A DNA stretch of 64,000 bases from the NCBI RefSeq assembly GCF_003054265.1, contig NZ_QBKT01000009.1, positions 115,003-179,002 on the forward strand, written 5' to 3'. Source of the DNA: Kordia periserrulae (lineage in GTDB: Bacteria; Bacteroidota; Bacteroidia; Flavobacteriales; Flavobacteriaceae). Under the pieces are notes generated by a model, which was given only the letters and a program-made list of their open reading frames with translations, did not search any database and was not told the DNA's origin. Position numbers and translations under genes: made by a program. Positions 18,542-27,928 of this stretch are shown here, piece by piece (position 1 is the first letter of the stretch; each line of letters begins with the position of its first letter).

Positions 18542-19407
18542 ACATCTTTATATAATATGTGATGAGATAATTATGAATCAATATCCTTTAAGGAAATTGA
18601 CAATTTAGGTTGCAGTATACAAATCAAAAACATTACAAATTTGTCTTTTAAATGTACCTGATAATTGAGAAGAATCTAAAAGTACAATTAATACAACTCA
18701 AAAAGTAAGTATTTGCATGTGAATTACTGCAACTACAGCCAAACATAGAAGAAACATTGACCAAATAACTCATTAAATAATCTATTTTGTCATAAAAGCT
18801 TTTCTATTATTTATAACTTAGGTCAATTCAGGAGTATTTCCTCTGCCAACATGTAATCTCGCGGATCTCTATTCTAGTAAGCTTGTGTAAGTTTTTTGAA
18901 TTCTTTTTTTTCATGATGTAAAGTTTTAGTGTTAACTGTTGATTGACGGCTTTTTTGCTATCAATGAATAAAATGATTCTCTAATTTTGGCTTAAAAGGG
19001 TACGGAGCAAGTAATTTTAGTATTAAAAGGTGCAAACTTTCTGGGAAGAGGTAAAGGGATATTTTTTTTAAATGAAGAAATATGCGCATAAACAATGAAC
19101 AGCTTATAACTTGAAATGTTCGTGGCAAATTCATTCTGATATAATTTTAATGAAACGTATGTTTTTTCGATTTTAAAATTATGCGAAATAGTAAAATCCT
19201 ACATAAATGTAAGAAAATATATTAAATAAAATGAATTTTGACAGTTTTTTAACTAAAAACATGACAAAAAGTAAGCTTTTATCCTCAGAATTGATGATTT
19301 TAGTATGTGATTGTGCTATGCAAATGTCGTAGAAATATGATATGAATGGCGATTCAAAAACGTGCTAAAATGAAGCTAGATATTTAAAAACGTATCAATA
19401 CGCATAT
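18542..19407. other. Long AT-rich intergenic region with peptide-gene remains
   Basis: About 866 bp with no full-length gene. It holds the frameshifted peptide relic at 18805-18914 and, just downstream on the same minus strand, a 41-codon ORF (18648-18773) with four cysteines (GCSCS, LSCINC) that may be chance. A 33-codon plus-strand ORF at 19231-19332 has no recognisable features. The rest shows nothing I can name. Confidence 0.5.
18805..18914 (-). pseudogene. Frameshifted relic of the LSRxEMK-type leader peptide gene
   Basis: From ATG at 18914 the minus strand reads MKKKNSKNLHKLTRIEIREIT and then, after one surplus base, VGRGNTPELT and a stop. Removing one base gives LTRIEIREITVGRGNTPEL, which aligns without gaps to LSRSEMKSILAGFGNAPEL of the intact 71-residue peptide at 14899-15114. 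The DNA also matches (GGAAATxCTCCTGAATTG in both). The Cys-bearing part is missing, so this is a decayed paralog. Confidence 0.7.
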
Positions 19408-20112
19408 TTATTCCATCGCTTTTCCGATATCGTCTATTTCAGAAAACGTACTACTTGTTTCTCTGAGTGTTGTCTCTAATTTAGAAATTTTATGAATAAA
19501 ATATAAAGCGCATGCAATAGCGATAAGTGTCATTACTTTTGATGCAATAACATATCCGTTTGCGTCCGAAAAAGCATCAATATCTCCAGCAGATATAGCC
19601 TTTTCTTGTACTCTTGCCGCAAAGCTTTCAAAAAAAATACTTCCAATATATAAAAACCACCAAAGGCCAACAAAAGTAGCATCTTTATCAATCCTGAAAC
19701 TACTGTTTAACTCTTTAATTGCATATTGAGTTTTTAAGAAGATTTCTTTTCCCTCCTTATATGGACGATAAAAATTGAGTAAAGGGATGAAAAATCCCCA
19801 AGCAGCACCATTTTCACTATATTCCATTGGTTGATGTCTACGTATCAAGTTACCGTAAGCTCTTTTAAACCAGCGTACAAAAAATACAATTATAACAATG
19901 TATAGTACCAATCTAAACACATAAGTAATTTTTAATACCAAATCTAGGAACTCAATACTCTCCAGTTCTTCTCTCTTGTATGAAAAATTTTGTAAAAGAC
20001 TATTTTGATAAAAAATAAGAAGTATCAATATAACATTAATACAAGCTGCAACAATAAATACCAATATGGTATCCTTACTTCTTGAAGAATTATCTTTAAC
20101 GTGTTCTATCAT
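19408..20112 (-). CDS. DUF4328 domain-containing membrane protein
   Basis: A 234-residue inner-membrane protein with four predicted TM segments. The central motif RWFKRAYGNLIRR followed by AAWGFFIPLLNFYRPYKE is characteristic of DUF4328, a family without known function. It starts one base after the stop of the DJ-1/PfpI lipoprotein gene, so the two are co-transcribed. Confidence 0.85.
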   Translation of the reverse strand: MIEHVKDNSSRSKDTILVFIVAACINVILILLIFYQNSLLQNFSYKREELESIEFLDLVLKITYVFRLVLYIVIIVFFVRWFKRAYGNLIRRHQPMEYSENGAAWGFFIPLLNFYRPYKEGKEIFLKTQYAIKELNSSFRIDKDATFVGLWWFLYIGSIFFESFAARVQEKAISAGDIDAFSDANGYVIASKVMTLIAIACALYFIHKISKLETTLRETSSTFSEIDDIGKAME

Positions 20113-20113
20113 A

Positions 20114-20884
20114 TTATTTTGTTATTATCGTATGCGGATAACCATCCAAGGTCCAATCAATTACCAAACCGCCAGCCAAACTTTTCGCAATCGCTTTTCC
20201 ATACAAATATTCACACAAATACAAAGCGGCTTCAAAAGATTTTGCACCGCCAGCAGACGTAATATACTTTCCATCGTGTACAAATAACGTGTTGTCTCTG
20301 ATGTCTAACTTCGGAAACATTTTGCGCATCTTCTCAATATCGCTTGGAAACGTTGTGGAAGCTACATCATCCAACAAACCTGCTTTTGCCAACACAAACG
20401 CACCATCGCAATGTGAAGTGACAAATTGTGCCTCTTTCGCAACGTTTTGTACAAAAGAAATCATGGCTTCATCTTCCAAATCACTATCTAAATGATGCTC
20501 CGCACTCGGAACGACCAATATATCAATTTTTGGCAAACTATCTTTCAAATAATTAAAATCAGGGAGAATACGCATACCTTCAAACGTTCGCACAGGTTCG
20601 TCGGTATTGGCAACCGTAAATACATTCATCGCTTTGATATTTTCACGATATATCGTGTGTTGAAAAATATCATACGGCGCAGTCAATTCGGTATTATACA
20701 CGCCATCCATAATCAAAAAACCAACATTATAACGATTCGGTTCCAGCGTTGGGAATTGCTTTTTTGGAGTGCTTTCTTCTTGAATTTCCGTTGACGAAAT
20801 GTTTGCATCTTTCGAAGCATTCGTTTCACAACTCACAATACAAAGCATAAACGTTAAAATGAGGAGTATTTTTTTTATCATCAT
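20114..20884 (-). CDS. DJ-1/PfpI family lipoprotein
   Basis: A 256-residue protein with a lipoprotein signal (LTFMLCIVSC, lipid Cys19), so it should be anchored in the outer or inner membrane. The body is a DJ-1/PfpI (GATase1-like) domain: NVGFLIMDGVYNTELTAPYD at the start, the nucleophile elbow SHCDGAFVLAKAGLLDD, and TSAGGAKSFEAALYL. The Cys in SHCDG is the family's reactive cysteine. It resembles the GlxA/AraC-linked subgroup but has no DNA-binding domain. Substrate unknown. DUF4328 follows in the same operon. Confidence 0.85.
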   Translation of the reverse strand: MMIKKILLILTFMLCIVSCETNASKDANISSTEIQEESTPKKQFPTLEPNRYNVGFLIMDGVYNTELTAPYDIFQHTIYRENIKAMNVFTVANTDEPVRTFEGMRILPDFNYLKDSLPKIDILVVPSAEHHLDSDLEDEAMISFVQNVAKEAQFVTSHCDGAFVLAKAGLLDDVASTTFPSDIEKMRKMFPKLDIRDNTLFVHDGKYITSAGGAKSFEAALYLCEYLYGKAIAKSLAGGLVIDWTLDGYPHTIITK

Positions 20885-21033
20885 ATAATAGCGATTAATA
20901 ATTTGTAAATTTAGCCATTAAAAAATTACAAATCCTAAGGAATGAAATGAACCTTCACACTATTTTGACAAAAACTCAAAATAATGATGAGACATTCTAT
21001 CCGACCAAACCTGAAAAATAATAAAAATCATAG

Positions 21034-22962
21034 ATGAAAACCTTTCTAAAATTCACCCTAATTCTAGCATTTTTAGGTGTTTCCTGTACCAAAACGTCAA
21101 AAACGACCAAAGACACCGCTGAAGTTGAAGATACCTATGTACAAGATCATTATGACAAAAAAGAAGTGACAATTGAAATGCGCGACGGAATTAAATTGCA
21201 TACAACCATCTATTCGCCAAAAGATAAAAGTCAAACCTATCCTATCTTGATGATGCGAACGCCGTACAGTTGCAGACCGTATGGCGAGGATAAATTCCGC
21301 AAAAAAATTGGTCCAAATGTACATTTGATGAAAGAAGGCAACATCATTGTATATCAAGATGTTCGTGGTCGTTGGATGAGTGAAGGTGTGTATGACAATA
21401 TGCGTGCCTACATTCCAAATAAAACAGATAATACACAAATTGATGAGTCTTCCGATACGTATGACACAATTGAATGGCTGGTAAATAATGTGGAAAATAA
21501 TAACGGAAGAGTAGGAACGTGGGGAATTTCATATCCAGGTTTTTATGCTACGTATTCTACGATTGACGCGCATCCAGCACTAAAAGCGGCTTCTCCGCAA
21601 GCGTGTATTGGCGATTTCTTTTTTGATGATTTTCATCACAATGGCGCGTTTTTGCTAAGCTATTTTAGAGCGGTTTCTCTATTTGGAACGATGAAAGATG
21701 TGCCGAAAGATTCTGCTTGGTACAAATTACCCGATTTAGGCACCAAAGACCAATACCAATTCTTTTTAGATGCTGGACCGTTGAGCAATTTGAACAGTTA
21801 TTTTGAATACGAAAAATTAGACAATGTCATCACGTCAAAATCTGATGAGGTAGACGATGTATTTTGGAAAGAAATCATTGATCATCCAAATTATGACAGC
21901 GTTTGGAAGCCGAAAGGATTGATTCAAAATTTAAAAAACATAAAACCATCTGTTGCCACGATGATTGTAGGCGGATTGTTTGATGCGGAAGATTTATACG
22001 GACCTTTTGAAACCTATAAAACCATCGAAAAATACAATCCCGAAAATTATAACACTATGGTTTTTGGCCCTTGGGATCACGGAAGATGGTCGAGTAGTGA
22101 TGTGAAAAATTTTGTAGGGAATTACTATTTTGGCGATTCTATTTCGCTCAATTTTCAACGCGATGTGGAAACGAAATTTTTCAATCATTTCTTAAAAGGT
22201 AAAGGTGATAAAAATACAGGATTGCCAGAAGCGTATGTTTTTGATTCTGGAAAGAAAGAATGGAATAGTTTTGAGAGTTGGCCGCCAGCAAATACGGTAA
22301 AGCAAGACATGTATTTGAATGCCAATCAAGAATTGTCAACAACCAAAAACGGCAATACAAAAGAAGTGTTTGTAAGCGATTTAAAACGTCCGGTTCCGTA
22401 TTCAGAAGATATTAAAACCGTGTTTACGCCAAGAAAATACATGACAGACGATCAGCGATTTGCCGCACGTCGCCCAGATGTGTTGATTTTTGAAACGGAT
22501 GTGTTGGAAGAAGATGTTACCCTTGCGGGAGATATTCTAGCAAAATTACAAGTCGCAACTACAGGAACCGACGCCGATTGGATTGTAAAAATCGTAGATG
22601 TACATCCACCAGATGCGGAAGAACAGGAAGAAGGCATGCAAGATCACTTGGCAATGAGCAATTATCATTTAATGGTGCGAAGTGAAGTGATGCGCGGACG
22701 TTTTCGTAATAGTTTTGAAAACCCAGAACCGTTTATTCCGAATCAGAAAACAGCGGTGACTATTAAATTACAAGATGTGCTGCACACTTTTAAAAAAGGA
22801 CACAAGCTTCAAATTCAAGTGCAAAGTACTTGGTTTCCATTGATTGACTTGAATCCGCAAACGTTTGTACCCAATATTTACAAAGCTAAAGAAGAAGATT
22901 TTCAAAACCAAACACATACCGTTTTCAACGATTCTAAGATTGAGTTTACAGTGTTGAAGTGA
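21034..22962 (+). CDS. CocE/NonD family hydrolase (X-Pro dipeptidyl-peptidase S15-like), lipoprotein
   Basis: A 642-residue secreted hydrolase with a lipoprotein signal (LILAFLGVSC). The alpha/beta hydrolase domain shows the nucleophile motif GISYPG, the acid in GGLFDAEDLYG and the histidine in GPWDHGRW. The C-terminal jelly-roll domain (LQVATTGTDADWIVKIVDV, GHKLQIQVQSTWFP) is typical of CocE/S15 enzymes. These cleave acyl bonds such as esters, beta-lactams or X-Pro peptides; the substrate here cannot be told. Divergent from the DJ-1 operon. Confidence 0.92.
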   Translation: MKTFLKFTLILAFLGVSCTKTSKTTKDTAEVEDTYVQDHYDKKEVTIEMRDGIKLHTTIYSPKDKSQTYPILMMRTPYSCRPYGEDKFRKKIGPNVHLMKEGNIIVYQDVRGRWMSEGVYDNMRAYIPNKTDNTQIDESSDTYDTIEWLVNNVENNNGRVGTWGISYPGFYATYSTIDAHPALKAASPQACIGDFFFDDFHHNGAFLLSYFRAVSLFGTMKDVPKDSAWYKLPDLGTKDQYQFFLDAGPLSNLNSYFEYEKLDNVITSKSDEVDDVFWKEIIDHPNYDSVWKPKGLIQNLKNIKPSVATMIVGGLFDAEDLYGPFETYKTIEKYNPENYNTMVFGPWDHGRWSSSDVKNFVGNYYFGDSISLNFQRDVETKFFNHFLKGKGDKNTGLPEAYVFDSGKKEWNSFESWPPANTVKQDMYLNANQELSTTKNGNTKEVFVSDLKRPVPYSEDIKTVFTPRKYMTDDQRFAARRPDVLIFETDVLEEDVTLAGDILAKLQVATTGTDADWIVKIVDVHPPDAEEQEEGMQDHLAMSNYHLMVRSEVMRGRFRNSFENPEPFIPNQKTAVTIKLQDVLHTFKKGHKLQIQVQSTWFPLIDLNPQTFVPNIYKAKEEDFQNQTHTVFNDSKIEFTVLK

Positions 22963-23124
22963 TGTTAGAATCGCTGGCGTTTTAGATTTTTTAGATGGTT
23001 AGAATCGCTTTGCTTTTAGATGGATGGAAGTGCTTGCGCACTTTGGTATGCTGGTATTTTTGTAGGTTGGTATATTGGTTTCGATTTCGAGTTCTCAAAT
23101 TCAAGTTCATTTTCACAAATTGTC

Positions 23125-23175
23125 CCTTCGAGTGATTTTTCGTAGAAAAATTGTATCGAGAAGTGCTGTGAAACG
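23125..23175 (-). repeat. Dispersed stem-loop element (CTTCTCGATAC...CACTCGAAG), copy 1
   Basis: On the minus strand it reads ACTTCTCGATAC, AATTTTTC, TAC, GAAAAAT, CACTCGAAGG: an outer partial stem and an inner perfect stem. A related element with the same outer arms is at 34267-34331. Confidence 0.65.
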
Positions 23176-23381
23176 TCATTACGAGTCAGCATGATGAAGT
23201 AATCTGTTTATAGAAAAACGGTTGTGTTATTTGAAGTAAAAGATTGCCGCGAATTTCTATGAAATTCTCGCAAAGGCGTATCAAATAATAAAGCAAATAC
23301 ATTTCAAATCAAAATAGAATTTCGCTAGAAATTCAAAAAAAACACTGATACATCGTTACATTGAAAAATTAGTACATTAAA

Positions 23382-23411
23382 AAAAATCAGCTTTACAAAA
23401 AGCTGATTTTT
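23382..23411 (-). terminator. Intrinsic terminator after the sigma-54 regulator gene
   Basis: AAAAATCAGCTTT and AAAGCTGATTTTT form a 13-bp stem with a short loop, 6 bp past the end of the leftward operon. Confidence 0.85.
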
Positions 23412-23416
23412 TTATA

Positions 23417-24581
23417 CTATTTTGAAGCAAACAACTTGACATCTTCTTCAGAGACTTCTTTGCCTCCTAAAATTATCAAGCGTTCTATGACGTTTCTGAG
23501 TTCTCGGATATTTCCTGTCCAATCGTATTCTTGGAGTAGTTTTACAGCTTTGTCAGAGAATTTTTTCGGAGCGTTTCCTTGTTCTTTGGCAATTTTTCCC
23601 CGCAAAGTGTTCAATCAACAATGGAATGTCATCTCTGCGGTCGTTTAAGGCAGGAACTTTAATTAAAATTACCGCCAATCGATGGTATAAATCTTCACGG
23701 AATTTTCCGTCTTCAATTTCCTTTTTTAAGTTTTTATTTGTTGCAGCAATCACGCGAACGTCCACTTTAATATCTTTATCGCTTCCCACACGTTGCACAC
23801 GACTTTCTTGCAAGGCACGCAATACTTTCGCTTGTGCAGACAAACTCATATCGCCAATTTCATCCAAGAAAATTGTTCCACCATTCGCCGCTTCAAATTT
23901 TCCAGCTCGGTCTTTATTGGCACTGGTAAACGCACCTTTTACATGTCCAAATAATTCACTTTCAATCAATTCGCTTGGAATGGCTGCACAGTTCACTTCA
24001 ATCATCGGACCTTTGCTACGATCGCTTTTTTGATGTAACCAATGCGAAACCAGTTCTTTTCCCGTTCCGTTTGGTCCAGTAATGAGCACGCGTGCATCGG
24101 TTGGTGCTACTTTTTCAATAATATCTTTGATTTGCTGAATGGCTTCCGAATCACCAATCATTTCGTAGTTTTTGCTGACTTTCTTTTTAAGTCGCTTGTT
24201 TTCAACTACCAATTCTTTTTTGTCAAGTGCATTTCGAACCGTATTTAGCAAACGGTTTAAATCTGGCGGTTTCGAAATATAATCAAATGCGCCTAAACGC
24301 ATTGTGTTTACTGCGGTATCCAAATCACCATGTCCTGAAATCATGACAAAAGGGATTTCTGGCTTTATCTTTTTGGCAGCTTCCAATACTTCCACACCGT
24401 CCATTTTTGGCATTTTTATATCGCACAGCACCAAGTCGTAATCTTGATTCTTAATCAATTCGATTCCAGCCAAACCATCTTCCGCTTCTGAAACTTGATA
24501 AGCATCATTTTCTTCCGATAAAATTTTTACCAAAACCCTGCGAATCGCAGATTCGTCTTCTATCACTAATATTTTAGACAT
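23417..24581 (-). pseudogene. Sigma-54-dependent response regulator, interrupted by a +1 frameshift
   Basis: The frame from 24581 encodes a CheY-like receiver (DLVLCDIKMPKMDG) and an AAA+ sigma-54 activator domain (Walker A GPNGTGKE, GAFTSA loop, Walker B GGTIFLDEIGD). It leaves frame near 23593-23597, where a run of five A (minus strand) replaces the four needed: HFAGK should continue IAKEQGNAPKKFSDKA. The remainder (23417-23614) encodes the normal C-terminal helical part (WTGNIRELRNVIERLI). Repaired length is about 387 residues with no Fis-type helix-turn-helix. It may be a real mutation or a sequencing error in a homopolymer. Last gene of the natA-natB-mscS operon. Confidence 0.85.
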
Positions 24582-24587
24582 TGTCTT

Positions 24588-25415
24588 CTATTTTTTATTA
24601 AATATATGTACATCTCTTTGCGGGAAAGGAATGGTTATGTTATGTTCTCTAAACAACCTATCGACCTCAAAACGCAAATCACTTCGTACATTAAATGCAG
24701 TAAAACTATTGTTGAGTGTAAATACCAATTTAAAGTCTAGCGAACTGTCTCCAAAGTTAGTAAAAAGCACTGTAGGTTCAGGCTCTTTTATCACTTCTTT
24801 ATGATTTTCTGCAGCTTGTAAGAGGAGTTTTTTTACCAAAGCAACATCACTTCCATAGGCAACACCAACGGTAATAGATTCACGCGTGGTTACGCCATTT
24901 TGTGTCCAGTTGTACAAACTGTTAGTCAAGTATAAATGATTGGGAATGATGAGTACTTTATTATCAATGGTCACCGCTCTGGTTGTACGTAATTTGATTT
25001 CTTCTACGCGACCAACTTTGTCTTCGATTTCAATAATATCGCCTACATGCACCGTTTGATCAATTAGAATGAAAATTCCAGAAATGATATCTTGAAAAAG
25101 CGTCTGCAATGCCAATCCAATTCCAATCAATAAGGCAGCAGAAGCGGCAAAAATTCCTGTGACGTTTACGCCAACAGCACTCAGCGTGACTAATACAATT
25201 ACAACATACGAAAACCAAGTAGCGTACGAAAAAATGCTTTTAAATTTGAGTTTGTTTTCACTGTTAAGTTTTCTGGTGACAAAGCGTTGAAACAATCGTA
25301 ACAGTATATTGGCGAGTATTAAAACGACACAAAGCACCAAAATATGCTTGATACTGATTTCTATTGTTTTACCAAGATGAATCGATTTGTTGAGAATGTT
25401 GTTGATTTCTTCCAT
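24588..25415 (-). CDS. Small-conductance mechanosensitive (MscS-like) channel
   Basis: A 275-residue inner-membrane protein with three N-terminal TM helices and the MscS pore and beta domain (AASAALLIGIGLALQTLFQDIISG, VHVGDIIEIEDKVGRVEEI, IPNHLYLTNSLYNW). It belongs to the short MscS class that relieves osmotic stress. It starts directly at the end of the ABC permease gene and ends 6 bp before the response regulator, so all four genes form one transcript; the combination is unusual. Confidence 0.92.
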   Translation of the reverse strand: MEEINNILNKSIHLGKTIEISIKHILVLCVVLILANILLRLFQRFVTRKLNSENKLKFKSIFSYATWFSYVVIVLVTLSAVGVNVTGIFAASAALLIGIGLALQTLFQDIISGIFILIDQTVHVGDIIEIEDKVGRVEEIKLRTTRAVTIDNKVLIIPNHLYLTNSLYNWTQNGVTTRESITVGVAYGSDVALVKKLLLQAAENHKEVIKEPEPTVLFTNFGDSSLDFKLVFTLNNSFTAFNVRSDLRFEVDRLFREHNITIPFPQRDVHIFNKK

Positions 25416-26738
25416 TTAGTACTTTAACCACTTAAATATTTCCTTGTAGCTTGGTTTCTTCCCGTACATTAAAATACCTACACGGTAAATTTTGGACGCA
25501 AACCAAACGGTTCCTACAAAGGTAACATATAAAAGTAATATGGAAATGAGTTGCTCCCAAATTGGTACACCAAACGGAATTCGCATCAACATTACTACAG
25601 GTGATGTAAACGGAATGTATGAAAATACCGTAGCAACGGTTCCGTGCGGATCATCTAATACGGTAAATCCACCAACATATACTGCGAGAATCAACGGCAT
25701 TAAAATCGGCATCATAAATTGTTGTGTATCCGTTTCATTGTCTACCGCAGCGCCAATGGCAGCGTACAATGAACTATACAACAAATATCCACCAATAAAA
25801 AAGATAAAAAACGCAGCTAATAAGTTCACAATTGGCAAACTATTGATGAGTTCTGTAATTTGAACTTGAAAGTTTACATCTGCACCTTGTTGAGCTAATA
25901 ATGCTTGTTGTTCTGCGGCTTGCGAGCCGATAAGGTCAATTCCGAAAACAAAGCTGATGATGACGAGTAAAATTCCACCAAAAACAATCCACATTAAAAA
26001 TTGCGTGATTCCTGCTAAAGAAGTTCCGATGATTTTTCCCATCAACAATTGAATCGGTTTTACAGACGAAATAATGATTTCAATAATACGATTCGTTTTT
26101 TCCTCAATCACGCTGCGCATAATCATATTTCCGTAAATGATGATAAACATAAACAGTAAATATCCTGCGGCAAAACCAAATCCGAGTTTGGAATAGTTGA
26201 TGAATTTTGAGGTGCGTTCGCCCGTAAATGTTTCTTGTCCAATAGACACATTCATCTTCGAATTTTTTACAACGTCAATATCTACATTGTTTTGCAATAA
26301 AGTTTCTTGGGTAAGTTTTCGACTCAAAATCGCTTCTAGTTTTGAAATGATTTTTTGTGAAGGCGAATCTTCTGAATAAAACTTAATTTGTCGCGCAATT
26401 TCTTCCGTAGACGCCATTTGACGAATGTGCAACAAACCGTATTCTTCCGTTTCTTGGACTTGCTTTTTGGCTTCTTCCAACGTAATTCCTGTTAGAAGTT
26501 TATACGTAGTCATTTCATCTTTCTGTGCATTTTCAGTCAAAAACACCTCTGAAATTTTTCCAGTTTCATCCAAAATCGAAATTGTACGTTCTTGATTTTT
26601 GTTTAACTGTGTCAAATACACAACTAACGAAATCAATCCGATGAAAATTAACGGACTTAAAAACGTCATGATGATGAATGACTTGTTTCTAACTTTCGTT
26701 AGATATTCTCTTTGGATAATTAGCGGTAAATGGTTCAT
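25416..26738 (-). CDS. ABC transporter permease (NatB-like)
   Basis: A 440-residue permease. One N-terminal TM segment (SFIIMTFLSPLIFIGLISLVVYL) is followed by a roughly 150-residue periplasmic domain and five to six C-terminal TM segments, the ABC-2 / NatB layout. It pairs with the ATPase at 26741-27670, whose stop is 2 bp upstream. NatAB systems export sodium or small molecules; the substrate here is unknown. Confidence 0.9.
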   Translation of the reverse strand: MNHLPLIIQREYLTKVRNKSFIIMTFLSPLIFIGLISLVVYLTQLNKNQERTISILDETGKISEVFLTENAQKDEMTTYKLLTGITLEEAKKQVQETEEYGLLHIRQMASTEEIARQIKFYSEDSPSQKIISKLEAILSRKLTQETLLQNNVDIDVVKNSKMNVSIGQETFTGERTSKFINYSKLGFGFAAGYLLFMFIIIYGNMIMRSVIEEKTNRIIEIIISSVKPIQLLMGKIIGTSLAGITQFLMWIVFGGILLVIISFVFGIDLIGSQAAEQQALLAQQGADVNFQVQITELINSLPIVNLLAAFFIFFIGGYLLYSSLYAAIGAAVDNETDTQQFMMPILMPLILAVYVGGFTVLDDPHGTVATVFSYIPFTSPVVMLMRIPFGVPIWEQLISILLLYVTFVGTVWFASKIYRVGILMYGKKPSYKEIFKWLKY

Positions 26739-26740
26739 GT

Positions 26741-27670
26741 CTAATTATTATTTTCTACGGTTTGAATGAATATATCGTTAACGCTTGGAATGACTTCCAC
26801 AAAGTGATTGACTTGTCCTTTTGAGGTTAAAAAGGATAGCAAATCGTTGGCAGTATCGCCATTTTTAAGTTGGATGTTTACTTTTAAATCGTCATTAATC
26901 GATTTAAAATCAGCATCCGTAACGTCAAATTTTTCGTTGAGCATGGAGCGCAACTGTAGATTGTCTGCTGCGCCAATACCAACTTGATAGGTATTGCTTT
27001 TGTATTGACGTTTTACATCGGTCAACTTTCCATCTAACACTTTATTGGATTTGTGAATCAGCGCAATATGGTCGCACAATTCTTCAACCGATTCCATTCG
27101 GTGTGTAGAGAAAATTACCGTGGCACCTTCGTCGCGTAGTTGTAAAATTTCGTCTTTAATTCGGTTTGCGTTAATTGGGTCAAAACCACTAAACGGTTCA
27201 TCAAAAATCAACAACTTTGGTTGATGCAACACGGTAACGACAAACTGTATTTTTTGCGCCATTCCTTTGGAAAGCTCTTGAATCTTCTTGTTCCACCAAT
27301 CGGAAATTTCGAATTTTTCAAACCAATATTTCAAGCGTGCTCTGGCTTCTTTTTTGCTCAACCCTTTCAATTGTGCCAAATACAACGCTTGTTCACCAAC
27401 TTTCATCGATTTGTACAAACCGCGTTCTTCGGGCATATAGCCAATATCTTTGATGTGAAATTGCTGCAACGGCTCGCCATCAAGTAATACTTGACCTGAA
27501 TCGGGCGCTGTAATTTGATTGATAATTCGGATAAGGGATGTTTTTCCAGCACCATTTGGACCAAGCAGTCCAAAAATGCTTCCTTTCGGCACATCTATAG
27601 AAACGTTATTCAATGCGGTGTAATCACCATATTTTTTTACGACGTCTTTCGCCTGAAGAATTGAACTCAT
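26741..27670 (-). CDS. ABC transporter ATP-binding protein (NatA-like)
   Basis: A 309-residue ATPase with Walker A GPNGAGKTS, ABC signature LSKGMAQK, Walker B LLIFDEPFSGFDP and an H-loop in STHRM. A C-terminal extension of about 80 residues after the nucleotide-binding domain is as in DrrA/NatA exporters. First gene of the operon natA, natB, mscS, response regulator. Confidence 0.92.
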   Translation of the reverse strand: MSSILQAKDVVKKYGDYTALNNVSIDVPKGSIFGLLGPNGAGKTSLIRIINQITAPDSGQVLLDGEPLQQFHIKDIGYMPEERGLYKSMKVGEQALYLAQLKGLSKKEARARLKYWFEKFEISDWWNKKIQELSKGMAQKIQFVVTVLHQPKLLIFDEPFSGFDPINANRIKDEILQLRDEGATVIFSTHRMESVEELCDHIALIHKSNKVLDGKLTDVKRQYKSNTYQVGIGAADNLQLRSMLNEKFDVTDADFKSINDDLKVNIQLKNGDTANDLLSFLTSKGQVNHFVEVIPSVNDIFIQTVENNN

Positions 27671-27812
27671 AAAAAGTTTTTTATATAAGTAATGATCTTA
27701 GTTGATTTGTTACAGCAAAAATAGCATTCATTATTGTTCTTGAAAAATCGCTTTTGAAGCGACGGGAGTTTGAAATATAATTACAATAATGTCAATCTAT
27801 TATAAAACAAAA

Positions 27813-27842
27813 CCCACCCTTAATGTGATCAAGGATGGGAAA
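27813..27842 (-). terminator. Intrinsic terminator after dnaJ
   Basis: On the minus strand CCCATCCTT pairs with AAGGGTGGG (one G-T pair) and is followed by TTTTGTTTT. A second, weaker hairpin lies at 27866-27890. Confidence 0.7.
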
Positions 27843-27928
27843 AAATTGCTATGAAAAAGAAAAAATTACTAGCTGGTCTCAGCCAGTAACTTATCAAAGA
27901 TAGTTTTTTTTTCGTAATAGCAAAAAAA

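Larger units (their letters stand above)
22963..23416. other. Intergenic region with degenerate repeats, a stem-loop element and a terminator
   Basis: About 450 bp with no gene. The left part contains heptad-like repetition (TTTAGAT variants at 22980-23030). A dispersed inverted-repeat element lies at 23125-23175 and a terminator at 23382-23411. Confidence 0.6.
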
